Assembly: GCA_905250125.1 (NCBI GenBank)
Contig: CAJNOL010000260.1
Location: forward strand, 1 to 64,000
DNA length: 64,000 nucleotides
DNA from: Rotaria sordida
Lineage: Eukaryota > Rotifera > Eurotatoria > Philodinida > Philodinidae
Direction of reading: 5' to 3'
The notes beneath the pieces are model-generated. The model was given only the letters and a program-made list of their open reading frames with translations. It was not told where the DNA came from and made no database searches. Numbering within the stretch: position 1 is the first letter of the stretch; every line of letters begins with the position of its first letter. This document shows, piece after piece, positions 41,343-52,616 of this stretch. The translations under genes were made by a program, and so were the position numbers.

Positions 41343-41877
41343 TCATAATCGAAAAAGAGTTAGAATCAAATATGATTTATTCTATATATAACATTTTAAA
41401 ATAATTTATTTATTTATTACCAAATCGATTGATTACCATCTCAATTGGTTACCAAATTGAATGTGGATTTAGGTACCAATGTGGAGAGGAAGATACTTAC
41501 ATCCACATCCTCTGAATCTAATTCTCGAATCTCCAAGAAAATATAGAGACTATATTGTCGCTACAAGTCTTTTGGGTAAAAATTAAGACAGATGAAACCT
41601 TTTTCTGGTGGCATCCGTTTTGGATCATGTAGCATATTTAATAGACTTGATAATAAATGGATAAATCATAATAAAACGTTATATATAGAAAAAATCATAT
41701 CGGATCCAGAATCGTGTTCGATTATGGATTCATTCGGTAACATTAGGTTTCAGGTAAAAAATTCGACGAAAATGGAAATTACCGTTGGAAGAAACAAGTG
41801 ATTCAATGTTTATTTTCCTGCGCAATCAGATACATTCCAAAAGAAAATGAAGTCTTATATGCAGGAGATAGAGTGAG
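41343..41877. other. intergenic
   Basis: Contains a 69-codon open frame (41592-41801) with no recognisable family and no paralogue in duplication copy B. I do not call it a gene. Confidence 0.35.
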
Positions 41878-42460
41878 AAAATATATTACATTGGTACATA
41901 AGTTCTGAGCGTTTGAATCAATAGAATTATATGGCCAATATAAAACTACATTTTAAGGCAAGTAATTATATATTCTGACAGAGCTCAGAATTCTCTATCA
42001 CCCTGTGTATTTAAGTCTTGACTTGCATTTATTTGCTGAAAAAAAATATTTTGAATACAGTGAAGACACCCTCGCCCTCAGATTCCTACGAACTTCATTT
42101 TTTGTTCCTTTCTCATGTGTTTCTAAAATTTTTATCTCTACAGTAATCCGGCTTTTTAGAAAAGTAATTATATATTGTGAGAGCTCTTGAAATGCTCTAT
42201 CGTCCTGTATATTCAGATATGACTTGAACTTATTTGCTGAAAAATATTTCGAACATTGTCAATACGAATGAGGGTGTCTTCACTGTATTCAAAATATTTT
42301 TTCAGCAAACAAATACAAGTCAAGACTTAAATACACAGAATGATAGAGAATTCCGAGCTCTATCGGAATATATAATTACTTGCCTTAAAATGTAGTTTTA
42401 TATTGGCGATATAACTCTACTGATTCAAACGCTCAGAACTTATTTGCCAATGTAATATTT
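41878..42460. repeat. foldback element, copy 2
   Basis: Left arm 41878-42073 and right arm 42270-42460 are close reverse complements (~191-196 bp) around a ~196-bp centre. Inner ends read GAAGACACCCTC. It shares GAAG-CACCCTC, TAATTATATATTC, CTCTATC and CTTGACTTG words with the element at 15234-15766. It is absent from the matching position of duplication copy B. Confidence 0.85.
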
Positions 42461-43891
42461 CCTAGGAAGTGAAAAGACGATTTTTTCAAGAAACTTTGAT
42501 AAACTTGAAGTATGTTTATTTTATCAAAAGAATACTCTTTACTACACTAGGTAGTAGTCGAAATAATATACAAACACACAACATCAATATTCTTTTATTA
42601 TTCATACCTCAATAGCATGTATGCTACTATTACGTTCTACATCTGCCGTCATTCTGATAAAGTCTATGAAGAATAATATTAATCTATGATAGTATTAACT
42701 TTAATAACAGATAGATTGTATAAAAAAATTTAAGAGAAAAAAACTATACAATTAATTAAAGATTGTTTGTTACACTTTTTATAGATGACATTCAAATTCT
42801 AAAGCTTTTTTATTTAACTTGCATTATCACATATATATTGAAAAATATATCATTGAATTCTTTCTTTAGATTCCTATCAGTGGTCCAAGGAGGTCATCGA
42901 ACCTATCTAAGACAAGTACAGACCGTAGCATTCGAACTTGTCATGTTGTTACTAAATTTCGAAGAAAAAAGATCCGTTTTTCAAGCAGAAAATTCAGGTA
43001 TCAAAGCATACGATGAAGTATCTGTGCCGTTCTAAGATGACAAATGATTTTTTTTTCATTCATTTTGACTATTCATAACCATGACGAATGATAAATTGTG
43101 ACAATATTTTTCATTATCCATTTCTTTATTTAGTTTATTGATCTAGTTCGTCAAGTTATTATTCGCACTTTCTAATTAATAATTATGATTATCTTAGGAA
43201 AAATCAATTTTTCTTCGAGGAATAATTAGATTTAACAAAAACAAAGAATTATTTTCGTCTATGAAATTTATAGAAATAATATGCAATCGATAATTTCTGC
43301 TGTGATACATTTTCAATTTGTTGAATCACATCTTTTTTTTCTAAATAATATGAAGCGAGAAGAAAAACTTATTGACTTCAAATTTGAGATGACAAAAGAA
43401 AATAAAACTTTTTGATTTATTATGTTTCAGAAATAAACTCTGATGATTATTTATTTATCTATATAATTGAAAATCTCTCATATGATAATGAAGAGCCAAT
43501 ACTTCTTTTTCAAGTTGCATACAGATTTGTTACTTTCAACATTTAAACGATATTGGATAGACGTAAATAAGTGATTGTGACTCTCATTTCATACGTTTAT
43601 TTTCATTCAAGTGGGTGTTAGTATCCATTCAAATACATAAAGATAAACATATGATATTTTTTCTCATAGTAAATGTGGACGATCGATAGCTTCAAGTCGG
43701 TGTTTTTTAAGAAAGGGTAAATACTATATGACATAGCAATAGAATATGCCCTTGAAAATAAACTATTATCAAATAAGTACTAATCACATTTGGTAAGTTT
43801 CTCACTATCTTGACACTATGCCCTATCGATACTATGCTTATAAATATCATCACACAAGCAATTCTACGTAGTAACTATCTACATTACAACC
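42461..43891. other. upstream part of duplication copy A and intergenic DNA
   Basis: 42640-43110 is homologous to DNA upstream of copy B. An open stretch (42763-43035, GGHRTYLRQVQTVAFELVMLL) looks exon-like but is not recognised, and its counterpart in copy B is broken by a foldback. 43.2-43.9 kb is AT-rich and leads into the secreted-protein gene. Confidence 0.4.
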
Positions 43892-45242
43892 ATGCAATCG
43901 TTCACTATCCTCATCACTACCCTCTTTGCACTTTTTGCCGTTGGCTTCACTGCTGAATATCGGTCAGTGTTAATAGATTCTATTGTTGACAATGAAGTTG
44001 CACGTCCACAGGTTTGTTCTATTGTCATAACATAAAATTAAAATAGTTCTTCTTTTCTATTCTAAACTGATTTATAGAAATATTTAAGCTTCTTCTCAAC
44101 AAATTAATTGAATAAACTTTTTGAAATGACAAAAAAATGAATTTAATTCTCTTAAGATTGAGATTATCAAAATCAATTCTATCTGTTGCTATTGATTTAA
44201 ACAAACATATATTTTATTTTAGTTTTATCGGACAAGTTTAACATTAAAATTATTATTCATCGTAGTAGTAAAAACAAATATCGAGTTAACTGAAGTAATA
44301 CTCAATTTTCATAGAATAGTTTGTTCCCTTTCGAATCTGACATCAACATGAACAAGACATCAAATAAGATATTATTGTTTTAGTATATACAAGTGTTGTT
44401 CAGATTTATTTTTTTCATATATAATTTAATAATGTTTATATTTATACAAAGATGTTTAAAATAAAATTTCAATTCTAATTAACAAGAATATTTTGAAAAG
44501 AGTGATACTTTTTCTATATTTTATCAAAGCATTGCACCTAAGATTAGTTCGTAATTGTAAAAAATAATAGTCAAAATGTTAGAAAGAATAATATCATTGC
44601 ATAGCAAAATCTGACTCTATTGATTTTCTTTAAATCGATATTATTTGTTAAAAGAGGAACAAAAAAAAACAGTTAACTTTAACAGTATTAATAAATTATG
44701 ATTTCTACTATAATAATAATAATAATAATAATAGTTTTTCTTTTTATTATTTTAGTCACGAAACTTTTTTCAACAAGTATGTTATATTGCAAATAAATTC
44801 ATAATTTTTATTACATAACTCTGTTTGTATCTCGTAGGTTCTTATCAATCAAATGGTTAATGTTCTTCCAGCAAATATTCGCAATGGTATCGATGATGCT
44901 GCAGCAATATTTGGCATGGTACGTCATGAATTTCTTTTGAGATGTTTAAAAGAATTACAAGCTTTTCAAGCTTACTCAAAGATTGATTTTATTACTGCAA
45001 TACAAAAAGCAATTAAATTTGGAGATGAAAAATTAACAAGGGAACAAGAAAAATCATTAGAAAGTTTAGAACCACAAGCCATTGAATTTGTTAAATTATT
45101 ATTTTCAAATCAATTACAACCAGGAGAAATGAATGGACTTTATGATTTATTAGTTAAAATTGTTCGACAACAAATCGATGGTCAAACATTGGTCGATGTA
45201 TTACCACCAACAATTAATGGAATCTTATTACAACACAGTTAG
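43892..45242 (+). CDS. small secreted protein with a 21-nt microexon
   Basis: Exons 43892-44011, 44756-44776 and 44838-45242, all phase 0 with GT-AG sites, give 181 aa. The N-terminus MQSFTILITTLFALFAVGFT is a clear signal peptide. The mature protein is alpha-helical and polar (AIQKAIKFGDEKL; EKSLESLEPQAIEFVKLLF). It has a single Cys in the mature region (LLRCLKE) and ends hydrophobic (VDVLPPTINGILLQHS). The motif NVLPANIRNGID near the start of exon 3 recurs in form near the end (DVLPPTINGI), suggesting an internal duplication. No family recognised. Exon 2 encodes only SRNFFQQ. A TAA microsatellite (44710-44733) sits just before it. Confidence 0.7.
44710..44733. repeat. (TAA)8 microsatellite in intron 1
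   Basis: Perfect trinucleotide run about 20 bp upstream of the microexon acceptor tract. Confidence 0.9.
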
Positions 45243-46932
45243 AATGCTCCTCCTATTACTTCAGTTTTCTAATTGTTCTCTTTGATTTTTTGATAAGGAT
45301 ATTCTATCATAGAATCTTACTATTTATAAAAGCTAATAATAAATATCGAACACCATCAAAATATCATTTGCATTAAAGAAATAATAATGATTTTCATTAA
45401 AGATTTTCAAGGAGTGAAAAAGTATGATTAGAAAAAGTTTTAGAAATTTTATTTTATTATTTTAGTACAAATGGTTATTGTAGTTTTGAACATTAAAATG
45501 TCTAGAACATTTTCAAACAAAATTTTTCTTTGATTTAAATATGTTTATTCTTGGAATTGAGTTGTAGATAGTCAATGTCAGAACAATGACTTTTATAATT
45601 ATTCAATTATATTATTATGGAATATAATTTCTTTAGTATAGATGAATCAAATAATAGTTATTAAAAAAAAATATCAGACAGGAATAATTAGATATTGTCA
45701 TTAAATATTGATTTATCTTGTGATAAAACTTCGGTATCAAAAATGAGTAGAATTTCGAGATTCATTTTATTTCTGGTTTATTTCGAAAATACTGAATATT
45801 AAGTTTGTTATTGATTCAGTTGTCGATCAATGTTTGCATATTCGATGATCTCTTAAAGTTATAAACATACACTACTTCTAATATGCAAGTAATATACTAC
45901 ATTTGATATTCTTTCTTCTCGTGAAAGAATCAATGTAATTTGAATTCGTTTATCATGATTCATAGTATCTTTGTCAAACTTTTCACGATCTTTTTATAAA
46001 CGAAGCCATTGATTGATCATTATTCGTCTTATGCAACTCCATGAGAGTTTGATTTTTGTCTGATGCTTTCTATAATACATCGACACATCGAAATATTAAT
46101 TGATAAGCTTTAAATGGTCTGGTCAAGTGACATTATACTCGATTATTGAATTCTGTATCAGTGCAGCAAGTTTTATTTCAGCCATTAATCAAAGAAGATG
46201 TCAAGTCGAAGAAGAGAACAATGTGTAAAAACTACTAGAGATTATTTACGATTTAAAGAAGTCATCATTGCTTGTTCACTGAATTTGTCGAACTCATTCT
46301 CTAAGTGTGTTCTACTTTTTATCATCTTGATGATTATTTAGTCGTTAGAAATAGATTCCAATATGCTTTCGTCATGATAATGTGTGTTTATACGCACACA
46401 TCATCATTTTGACAGGCAAATGAATCAGATTTCTCATATTATAGCATTTTTCATCGTTCATTTTTGCATTAGTTATCGTACCAGTGGTCTTTGAATGTTA
46501 GTTTTGATGGTCAACAGAAAAGTTTTAAACAAGTTGACATTACTTGATCTGAAATACATTTTATGCCATTTTTATGAACTTTTTTCGAAATATCGGCCAA
46601 CTAGAAATAATTCAGTTTAACAGATCTAGAGTCCACATTTGAAAAAGTCAAATTTTTTTAAAAATTATTTCTTCGATATAATACTTAATTGAACATATAA
46701 AATTACTTTCGAGTCACCGATTAGTCTTTCATTTGAACTCCATTCGATTCAATATGTACTACCGATCAACATCTTTAAATTGGTTTGATTTAATTCAAAC
46801 GTACCATTTAAATTATAGTCTTCTATTCAAAAGATTACATTTCATAGAGAGCCAAATACAGATAAAAATTGAATTCATGCGAAACTATATCTATCTTGTT
46901 TTTCTATTCAATAATGATAGTTGTTGAGTTTC
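45243..46932. other. intergenic, AT-rich
   Basis: No gene recognised. A small imperfect hairpin (ATGATAATGTGTG … CACACATCATCAT) lies near 46375-46410. Confidence 0.4.
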
Positions 46933-47232
46933 AGCCGCCATAGCTGAGTGACTGCATTATTCGGCATGTATCCACAATTGCTGTATTCAAACCTCTGTAC
47001 CACCAGCCATAGAATGACCTTGGATAAGTCATTAACGAATGTTTGTCTTGGATCACCCGTTCGATAGCATGCTGACTATGTTGTGACACACATCTGCTCT
47101 TGTGATTAGTTAGTATGTATTGAAGAGTTCGGCGTCGGACTGATCATCTGTCCAGAACTGCAGCTAGCATTAGTTGTAGGGAAAATTTTGGCCTCCTGAA
47201 TCTGTCACGGGGTAGCCGAAAGAGATCAGGGT
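46933..47232 (+). mobile_element. tRNA-derived SINE candidate
   Basis: Starts GCCGCCATAGCTGAGTGAC, containing an A-box-like TAGCTGAGTGAC at 46941, and has a B-box-like GTATTCAAACC at 46983, ~42 bp downstream, as in an internal RNA polymerase III promoter. The body continues with TGACCTTGGATAAGTCATTA (from 47015), close to the TGACCTTGGGCAAGTCACTT segment found in several animal tRNA-SINEs. It is markedly less AT-rich than its surroundings. The 3' end is uncertain, and only one copy is in this window. It cannot fold as an intact tRNA. Confidence 0.6.
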
Positions 47233-47827
47233 ATTGTTCCTTCGTTGAATTTCATAGATGTAGATTCTGAGATATTCTTTGAATTATGTTATAGTCTTGT
47301 AAATCATAACACAAAATAAATTTATAAATTTCTGAAAGATTCGAAATTGAAACACGTCTAGAAACTATAACATTTTTAAAATTCAAATAGGCAAAATTAA
47401 ACTTTATCTCTTATCTATCCTAGTTACATAACTGTTAACGACGATCTTTCACGTACATCAATAATCATCAGGATCGTCTATAAATAAAAGAAACAATAAA
47501 ATTTCAAAATAAACATTTAAAAAAATATCTTAGTAAGTCAACTTTTTTAATGTTTGACAAAGTCACAGAGCACAAAGCAAGAAACTCAATTTATTAAACG
47601 ATGAGATAATGTACAGAATTCTAATTCATTATTGATTATTCTTATCGTACATTGTTAAAGTTTCATTTTATAGGAATTCATTTTTTTTAATATTTAAAAT
47701 AAAAAAAAAGATCTTTTACATTAATAAAATATAAAAAAAAAACCAATTCATCTATAGATGAACTATTTCATTATTTATAGTTCATATGCTTGTTTAAATA
47801 GGATAAATGTTAAACTTCATCCATCGA
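47233..47827. other. intergenic
   Basis: AT-rich 3' flank of the amidase-like gene. Nothing recognised. Confidence 0.4.
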
Positions 47828-48436
47828 TTAAGCTCCTAAATATTGCTGAAGTATATTAGCAATATTCAATTCATCAAAAGGTTGCAATTCATCATTATTT
47901 TCAATTTCTATCCAACCATAAATTGGATCTTCATCATCAATATAATAATTTCCATCATGAAATTTTAATCGTTCTTGACGAGCATAATCACCAGGCCAAT
48001 AATGATATAAATTATTTTGTTCAGCAATATAAACATAATCTGATGTTACATCAGTAATAATAGCAACATGTCCATATGGCATTTTATTACTACGACGATA
48101 AATAAGTAATGAATCTTTTTTTGGTGGTTGTGGAGAACTATTTGGAATAAGACGTAATTGAAAATGTTTACCATCTATAACTCGTTCGATATATGATACA
48201 TCAGTCCAAATATTAGCTGCACATGGAATATCTTTAAATGTACAGCTTTTACGTATTAATAACCATCGACGAGCAAATTCAACACATTGCCATTGATAAC
48301 CAGTAAAAATTCCATATATATAATGACGACCAGATCTAAAAGAATGACTTTTTTCATTTGAATAGGCTGGAACATTTGTTGATGCTATTCCTTCGATTTC
48401 ATTAAATGGAACTCGTGTGTTTGTATTTTGTGACAT
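47828..48436 (-). CDS. CHAP-domain amidase, glutathionylspermidine/trypanothione amidase-like
   Basis: 202 aa in a single exon. It matches the N-terminal amidase half of bifunctional glutathionylspermidine synthetases (bacterial Gss, trypanosomatid enzymes), which hydrolyse glutathionylspermidine. Diagnostic features: YQWQCVEFARRW with catalytic Cys51, GHVAIITDV with His123, and IAEQNN (E139-N141). Also NSSPQPPKKDSLLIY, like the NGSPRAPxxGALLIW segment of the family, and a C-terminal YGWI strand. The ATP-grasp synthetase half is absent. No signal peptide and no intron. The family is essentially prokaryotic, kinetoplastid and bdelloid, so horizontal origin is likely. Whether it acts on glutathionylspermidine or a peptidoglycan-type amide is not determined. 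Start chosen as the only upstream in-frame Met with an untranslated AAAT-repeat leader. Confidence 0.85.
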   Translation of the reverse strand: MSQNTNTRVPFNEIEGIASTNVPAYSNEKSHSFRSGRHYIYGIFTGYQWQCVEFARRWLLIRKSCTFKDIPCAANIWTDVSYIERVIDGKHFQLRLIPNSSPQPPKKDSLLIYRRSNKMPYGHVAIITDVTSDYVYIAEQNNLYHYWPGDYARQERLKFHDGNYYIDDEDPIYGWIEIENNDELQPFDELNIANILQQYLGA

Positions 48437-48450
48437 TATTTATCCTGTTT

Positions 48451-48451
48451 A

Positions 48452-48481
<30 letters not shown>
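48451..48481. repeat. (AAAT)n microsatellite in the amidase leader
   Basis: About eight AAAT units beginning 15 bp upstream of the amidase start codon. Confidence 0.9.
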
Positions 48482-48482
<1 letters not shown>

Positions 48483-51061
48483 ATGATTGATATCGAATAC
48501 GTTCTAAGTTGAATCAATCATTTGAAATTTTCATCATTATTTGATGAAAAATTGATAAATGCGCCATTCAATACTTTAGGATAAAATCAATTTTCATTTC
48601 TTTTCTCTTAATCGTAAAAACTACTTTGGAAAATCCAATTCATATTTTCTTTTTTGTGAAAAGTAATTAACTATCTGAAAAGGTACCTATGATACATACG
48701 TTAAAGAAACAATATATAATGTTATCTATTTGTTCGTTTAATTTTACTCGATGTTTTCTTTTGTCATTTATAATGTTTTACTTAATATCCTATTGTAGAT
48801 GCGTGATATATATATCTCTTAAGACAAAGACAGAGAATAGACAAACAGAGTGAAAAATCATACTCAGTGTGAAATTCTTTCAGATTATCAGTGATTTTTC
48901 GTGTTCTACGTTACAAAGACGAATCTGTTACATAACAACTTTCTTTTTTTCACAACAAGAAAACATTGATATAATGTTATATAAAGTTAAAATCTACTCA
49001 TTTTTTCTCTAAATAATTCGTTAAATGTCGTTTAAATCAATTTATCAATTACCTATATTCAAATGAATATTGAAATATGTGGACTATTGTAAAGCGTTTA
49101 GAATTAATAAATCTTAACTTTTTATAAAAAAAAGAACTTAATATATTCAACTTTTTCAATATGTTTATAAGCAAAAGGGTGTTTAATAAAAAATAGAATG
49201 AAATAATTATTTGATAATGAATGCAATCGAACGAGTAAAACAATTAAAATCTAATTTTTCAACATGAAACGAAAACAACGAAAATCTAAGAAGATCTCTT
49301 TAATTCTTTACCTCCCTTCCCTTGTTGATAAATAGAGAAAACATTTGTAGAACGATTACAGAAAATAAAAAAAGCAATGAATTTGAAAACGATAAGAACA
49401 TTTCTTATAGTGAACTCCATGGACTATTAACTATTAAAAAGAATAATTTTTTCATTGTTTCGTCTTTTAAATATCGGACCTACAAAATCGATAATTTTAA
49501 AAAAATGGAAAAAATCGAATCTTTCGAAATGAAATGTTCGTTACCTGCACTCAATAGAGATCTTTCAGAATTTCTACATGATATAAACTAATGAAGGATT
49601 CTACTAGTGAGTTAGACATGTTTCAAAAACTTCATGGTAACTCGGTGAATTATACATACTAAGATATACAATTGATCATGTAGCCATTATTAGACAATTG
49701 AAGGATAATCAAGAACAAAGTTAATAAATGTATTATAAACCTTAACTTATGGGAAGATCAAATAGTACTCAATATGAATTAAATGTCTTCAGAGGTTATA
49801 AAATGGTTCAAAGCAAAGTAGATGTTAACATTAATTTTTATTGGTTCACTTCGTCTATTTTTCTATTACTACAATAACATGGAATTAATGTTGCTTTTGC
49901 CTTCTCAATAATGTAGTCAAAGAAAAAAAAAGATCAAGGCTTAACATGTCGTCAAGTTCCTTTTCTCTACCACTCGATGATTGGATCAATCACAGGACTC
50001 TACATAAAAATATGAACACTCGGTGGATCAGACCACTTCGTTAGTATATTAGACAGGCTAATACTCTATTTATAAAGTTAATTTATCAGTGACTCTTCTC
50101 GAATCGTTGTGGAGGCAGTAAGTTAAAATATCTGCATTTTTTTTCAATTCCATTCTTGTCATACATTATGATATTACGTGTTATTCGAAGATGATAGATT
50201 AAACTGAAAGAAGATACAAAAAAAAAGTTCGATATTAAAATCTAATGCTTTTTGAGATAGATTAAAAGTTTTTGATGGTGAACAATGTTTTCTTAATTTA
50301 TCTTTTTCTTCTAATATAAATAATATGAAATAAAAAAGAATTTATAAATCAATGCACAAAAATCAATGACACTAAATCTTATTTATAATATAAAATAACC
50401 ATCTTAATAGGTTCTAAACAAAACAAAAAAAGACAAAAGATTTATTTATACAGAAAAGATTTCAACAATAGAAATATCATCTATAAATTTTACACATAAT
50501 TATTCGAAGATAATTAGAAATAAAAAAAAAACAGAATCAGAATTGAATTAATTAAATATTTTAATTTTTTTAAAAGTTTATATTATTAAATAAAATATTA
50601 CTTTTAATTTGTATTAGATCGAATAAAAAGTTTAGATTATTTAGCAAATGTTAAAAATAACTAAGTTATTAAACTTTAAACTATTTCGTAGACCTTTCCG
50701 ACATATTTTACCTGGCTACATTTCGTTGAATATTCAAAAGATAACAGTTTCTTCTACTTCATAAAGAAATATTAACATGAGGACCTTCGTTCTTCTTTCT
50801 GGGTTTATCTATCTTATTGGTTACGTTTACAGATCTATAGAAGAGGTCGCCTCGTAGCAGTCGACTTTGCAACGAAAGCAGTAATAGATATAACAGGTTT
50901 TCAATAAGCTTTTAAAAAAATGGAACATTAGTTTTTTGTTATAGACTTCGATATAACAATAACTTGAACATATTTATTACAGTTACAACAATCAAAATCG
51001 ATCCTACCGTACTGATTACAACGCTCTATTAAGTTTCTATATGGAAAAAAATAATCGTTGA
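48482..51061. other. intergenic
   Basis: An 89-codon open frame at 49322-49591 (+) is lysine/asparagine-rich without recognisable family. At 50777 a short frame starting MRTFVLLSGFIYLIGYVY resembles a signal-peptide exon but stops after 26 codons. Neither is accepted as a gene. Confidence 0.35.
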
Positions 51062-51458
51062 GTTCAGAATTCAGAAAAGAGAAGTTATGGAAATTACTCA
51101 AACCAAAAAAGTAATTACAGAAAGTACTGTAATTATCATGTGAATCTGTAACAAAATGAAACAGAAATTACGAACATTTCTATGAAATTTTCATGGTAAT
51201 TTCGTAGACCAGATAGAAATTACGGTAATTATCGTAATTATCGAAACTTCTGTATACGTCGAGGATGGGTTTTTCTTGTATATTTCTATCAATCTTAGGT
51301 ATATTAATATCATTCTGGTAATTTCTAGCTAATTTCGAAAATTTTGCTAGCATGTAGTTGAAATTAGCGAAATTTCTTTGATAATTTAGAGATAATTTCG
51401 GTCATTTCTCTTGTGTGTATCGGAAATTATGATAATTTCCTTTTCCGAGAATCTGAAC
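51062..51458. repeat. candidate inverted-repeat element rich in GAAATTAC words
   Basis: Ends GTTCAGAATTCAGAAAAG (51062) and, inverted, GTTCAGATTCTCGGAAAAG (to 51458) align imperfectly for ~35 bp. The interior is full of AAATTAC/GTAATTT words in both orientations. No target duplication found. The boundaries are tentative. Confidence 0.5.
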
Positions 51459-51613
51459 ATATCTCTCAATCATTAAACTTCGTTTGTCAATCGATGAAAA
51501 TAAATTATTGACGAGAATTGAATTCAATATAGGGTTTTCACAAGCTATTGGTGTATTGGTTAGAATCGCAATAGTTCATTTCACGATGAAGTCGTCATTT
51601 GTCGTTGATGTAA

Positions 51614-51835
51614 TTAACATAAAAGAGTTTCATGTAAATCATCTTTAGCACATGCATTAACTTTGGCACGTTCTAAATCTCTGATCTTGATCATGATATA
51701 ATTAATTGGGCAATGACGCGATTCTGAAAAATAATTGTAAGAAGAGTGAAACAACCTACAGCTGATGGTTGTACAACTGATGCGATAAGTTCGATCCAAA
51801 CATAGTGCTCCTTTCTTGGCTAATTTGTTACTCAT
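51614..51835 (-). CDS. hypothetical small Cys-rich ORF
   Basis: 73 codons with six cysteines (CLDRTYRISCTTISCRLF … HCPINY … NACAKDD … LLC) and no signal peptide. No family recognised and no splice context seen. It could be chance; kept only because the Cys content is unusual for this AT-rich DNA. Confidence 0.2.
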   Translation of the reverse strand: MSNKLAKKGALCLDRTYRISCTTISCRLFHSSYNYFSESRHCPINYIMIKIRDLERAKVNACAKDDLHETLLC

Positions 51836-52616
51836 TGGAATGTTTTCAAGGTAAAACTGCGTAGATTAATAAGTTTCTCGAATATATATGAAAAGATTTT
51901 TTGAAATGTATTTTTTTAGAAACACTCGACTCATATGCTTTGAAATTCCTCTGAAATAAAAGATATGTTTGGAAACTGTTTGCCTTCAATAAATATTGTC
52001 ATTTAGAGCTTTAAATAATATCTCAAGCATTAATAATGATCGTTTTTATAAATATAAAAAAAATGAAACTATATTACATTCATTTAAGATCCATTATACT
52101 ACTAATATAATAAAAAAAATTATACAAAACTATAACGTATCTGAAAAATTTCCTATCGTGATTATTTCAAAATAGTCAATATATAGAAATGTTTGGAAAA
52201 TAAATTAAAATAGAAAATAACCTATAAGAGCTGACTTTGACCAAACATCAATGATTATTTAGTATGCTAAATATGCAGTGACAGATATCTCGACAATCCA
52301 ATGTATGACATGATTCACTGATAGTATCATTAAAATCATGACTCACATACCTATAATAGTTAGAGTGTGTGTATCGATGGGAATAAACAAAAGACTAATA
52401 TCCACCCAAAACAAACATATGAACGTTGTTATCTTATTAAAAGTAAAATTTTACAATATAAAAACAGTATATATTTCTACAGATTTTTATTCGATTTAAT
52501 AAAAACTTTTTGTTCCTATAAAAAAAGAGAAGAGGCTATTTGAAATTCTAAATTTATTTACAAATCATACAGGTGAAAAGAAATGATTTTATATTCGTTT
52601 ATTGAATTAATATTTG

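Larger units (their letters stand above)
36655..43120. repeat. segmental duplication, copy A
   Basis: Homologous in the same orientation to ~52540-57970. Similarity covers all exons and introns of the Hint gene, its 3' flank, the sequence just upstream (40800-41100 against ~56400-56680) and a stretch at ~42640-43110 against ~56770-56990 plus 57830-57960. Offsets shift from 15,188 to 15,881 bp because each copy has its own insertions. Confidence 0.85.

Noticed and set aside
41592-41801. 69-codon ORF with GGIRFGSCSIFNRLDNKW
   Set aside because: No family resemblance, no splice context, and no counterpart in the duplicated copy.
46933-47005. A real tRNA gene
   Set aside because: A- and B-box words are present, but the acceptor and anticodon stems do not pair, and the sequence continues into a SINE-like body.
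49322-49591. 89-codon ORF, Lys/Asn-rich
   Set aside because: Composition follows the local AT bias; no domain or regulatory context.
50777-50857. Short frame MRTFVLLSGFIYLIGYVY resembling a signal-peptide exon
   Set aside because: It stops after 26 codons and no downstream exon with matching phase was found.
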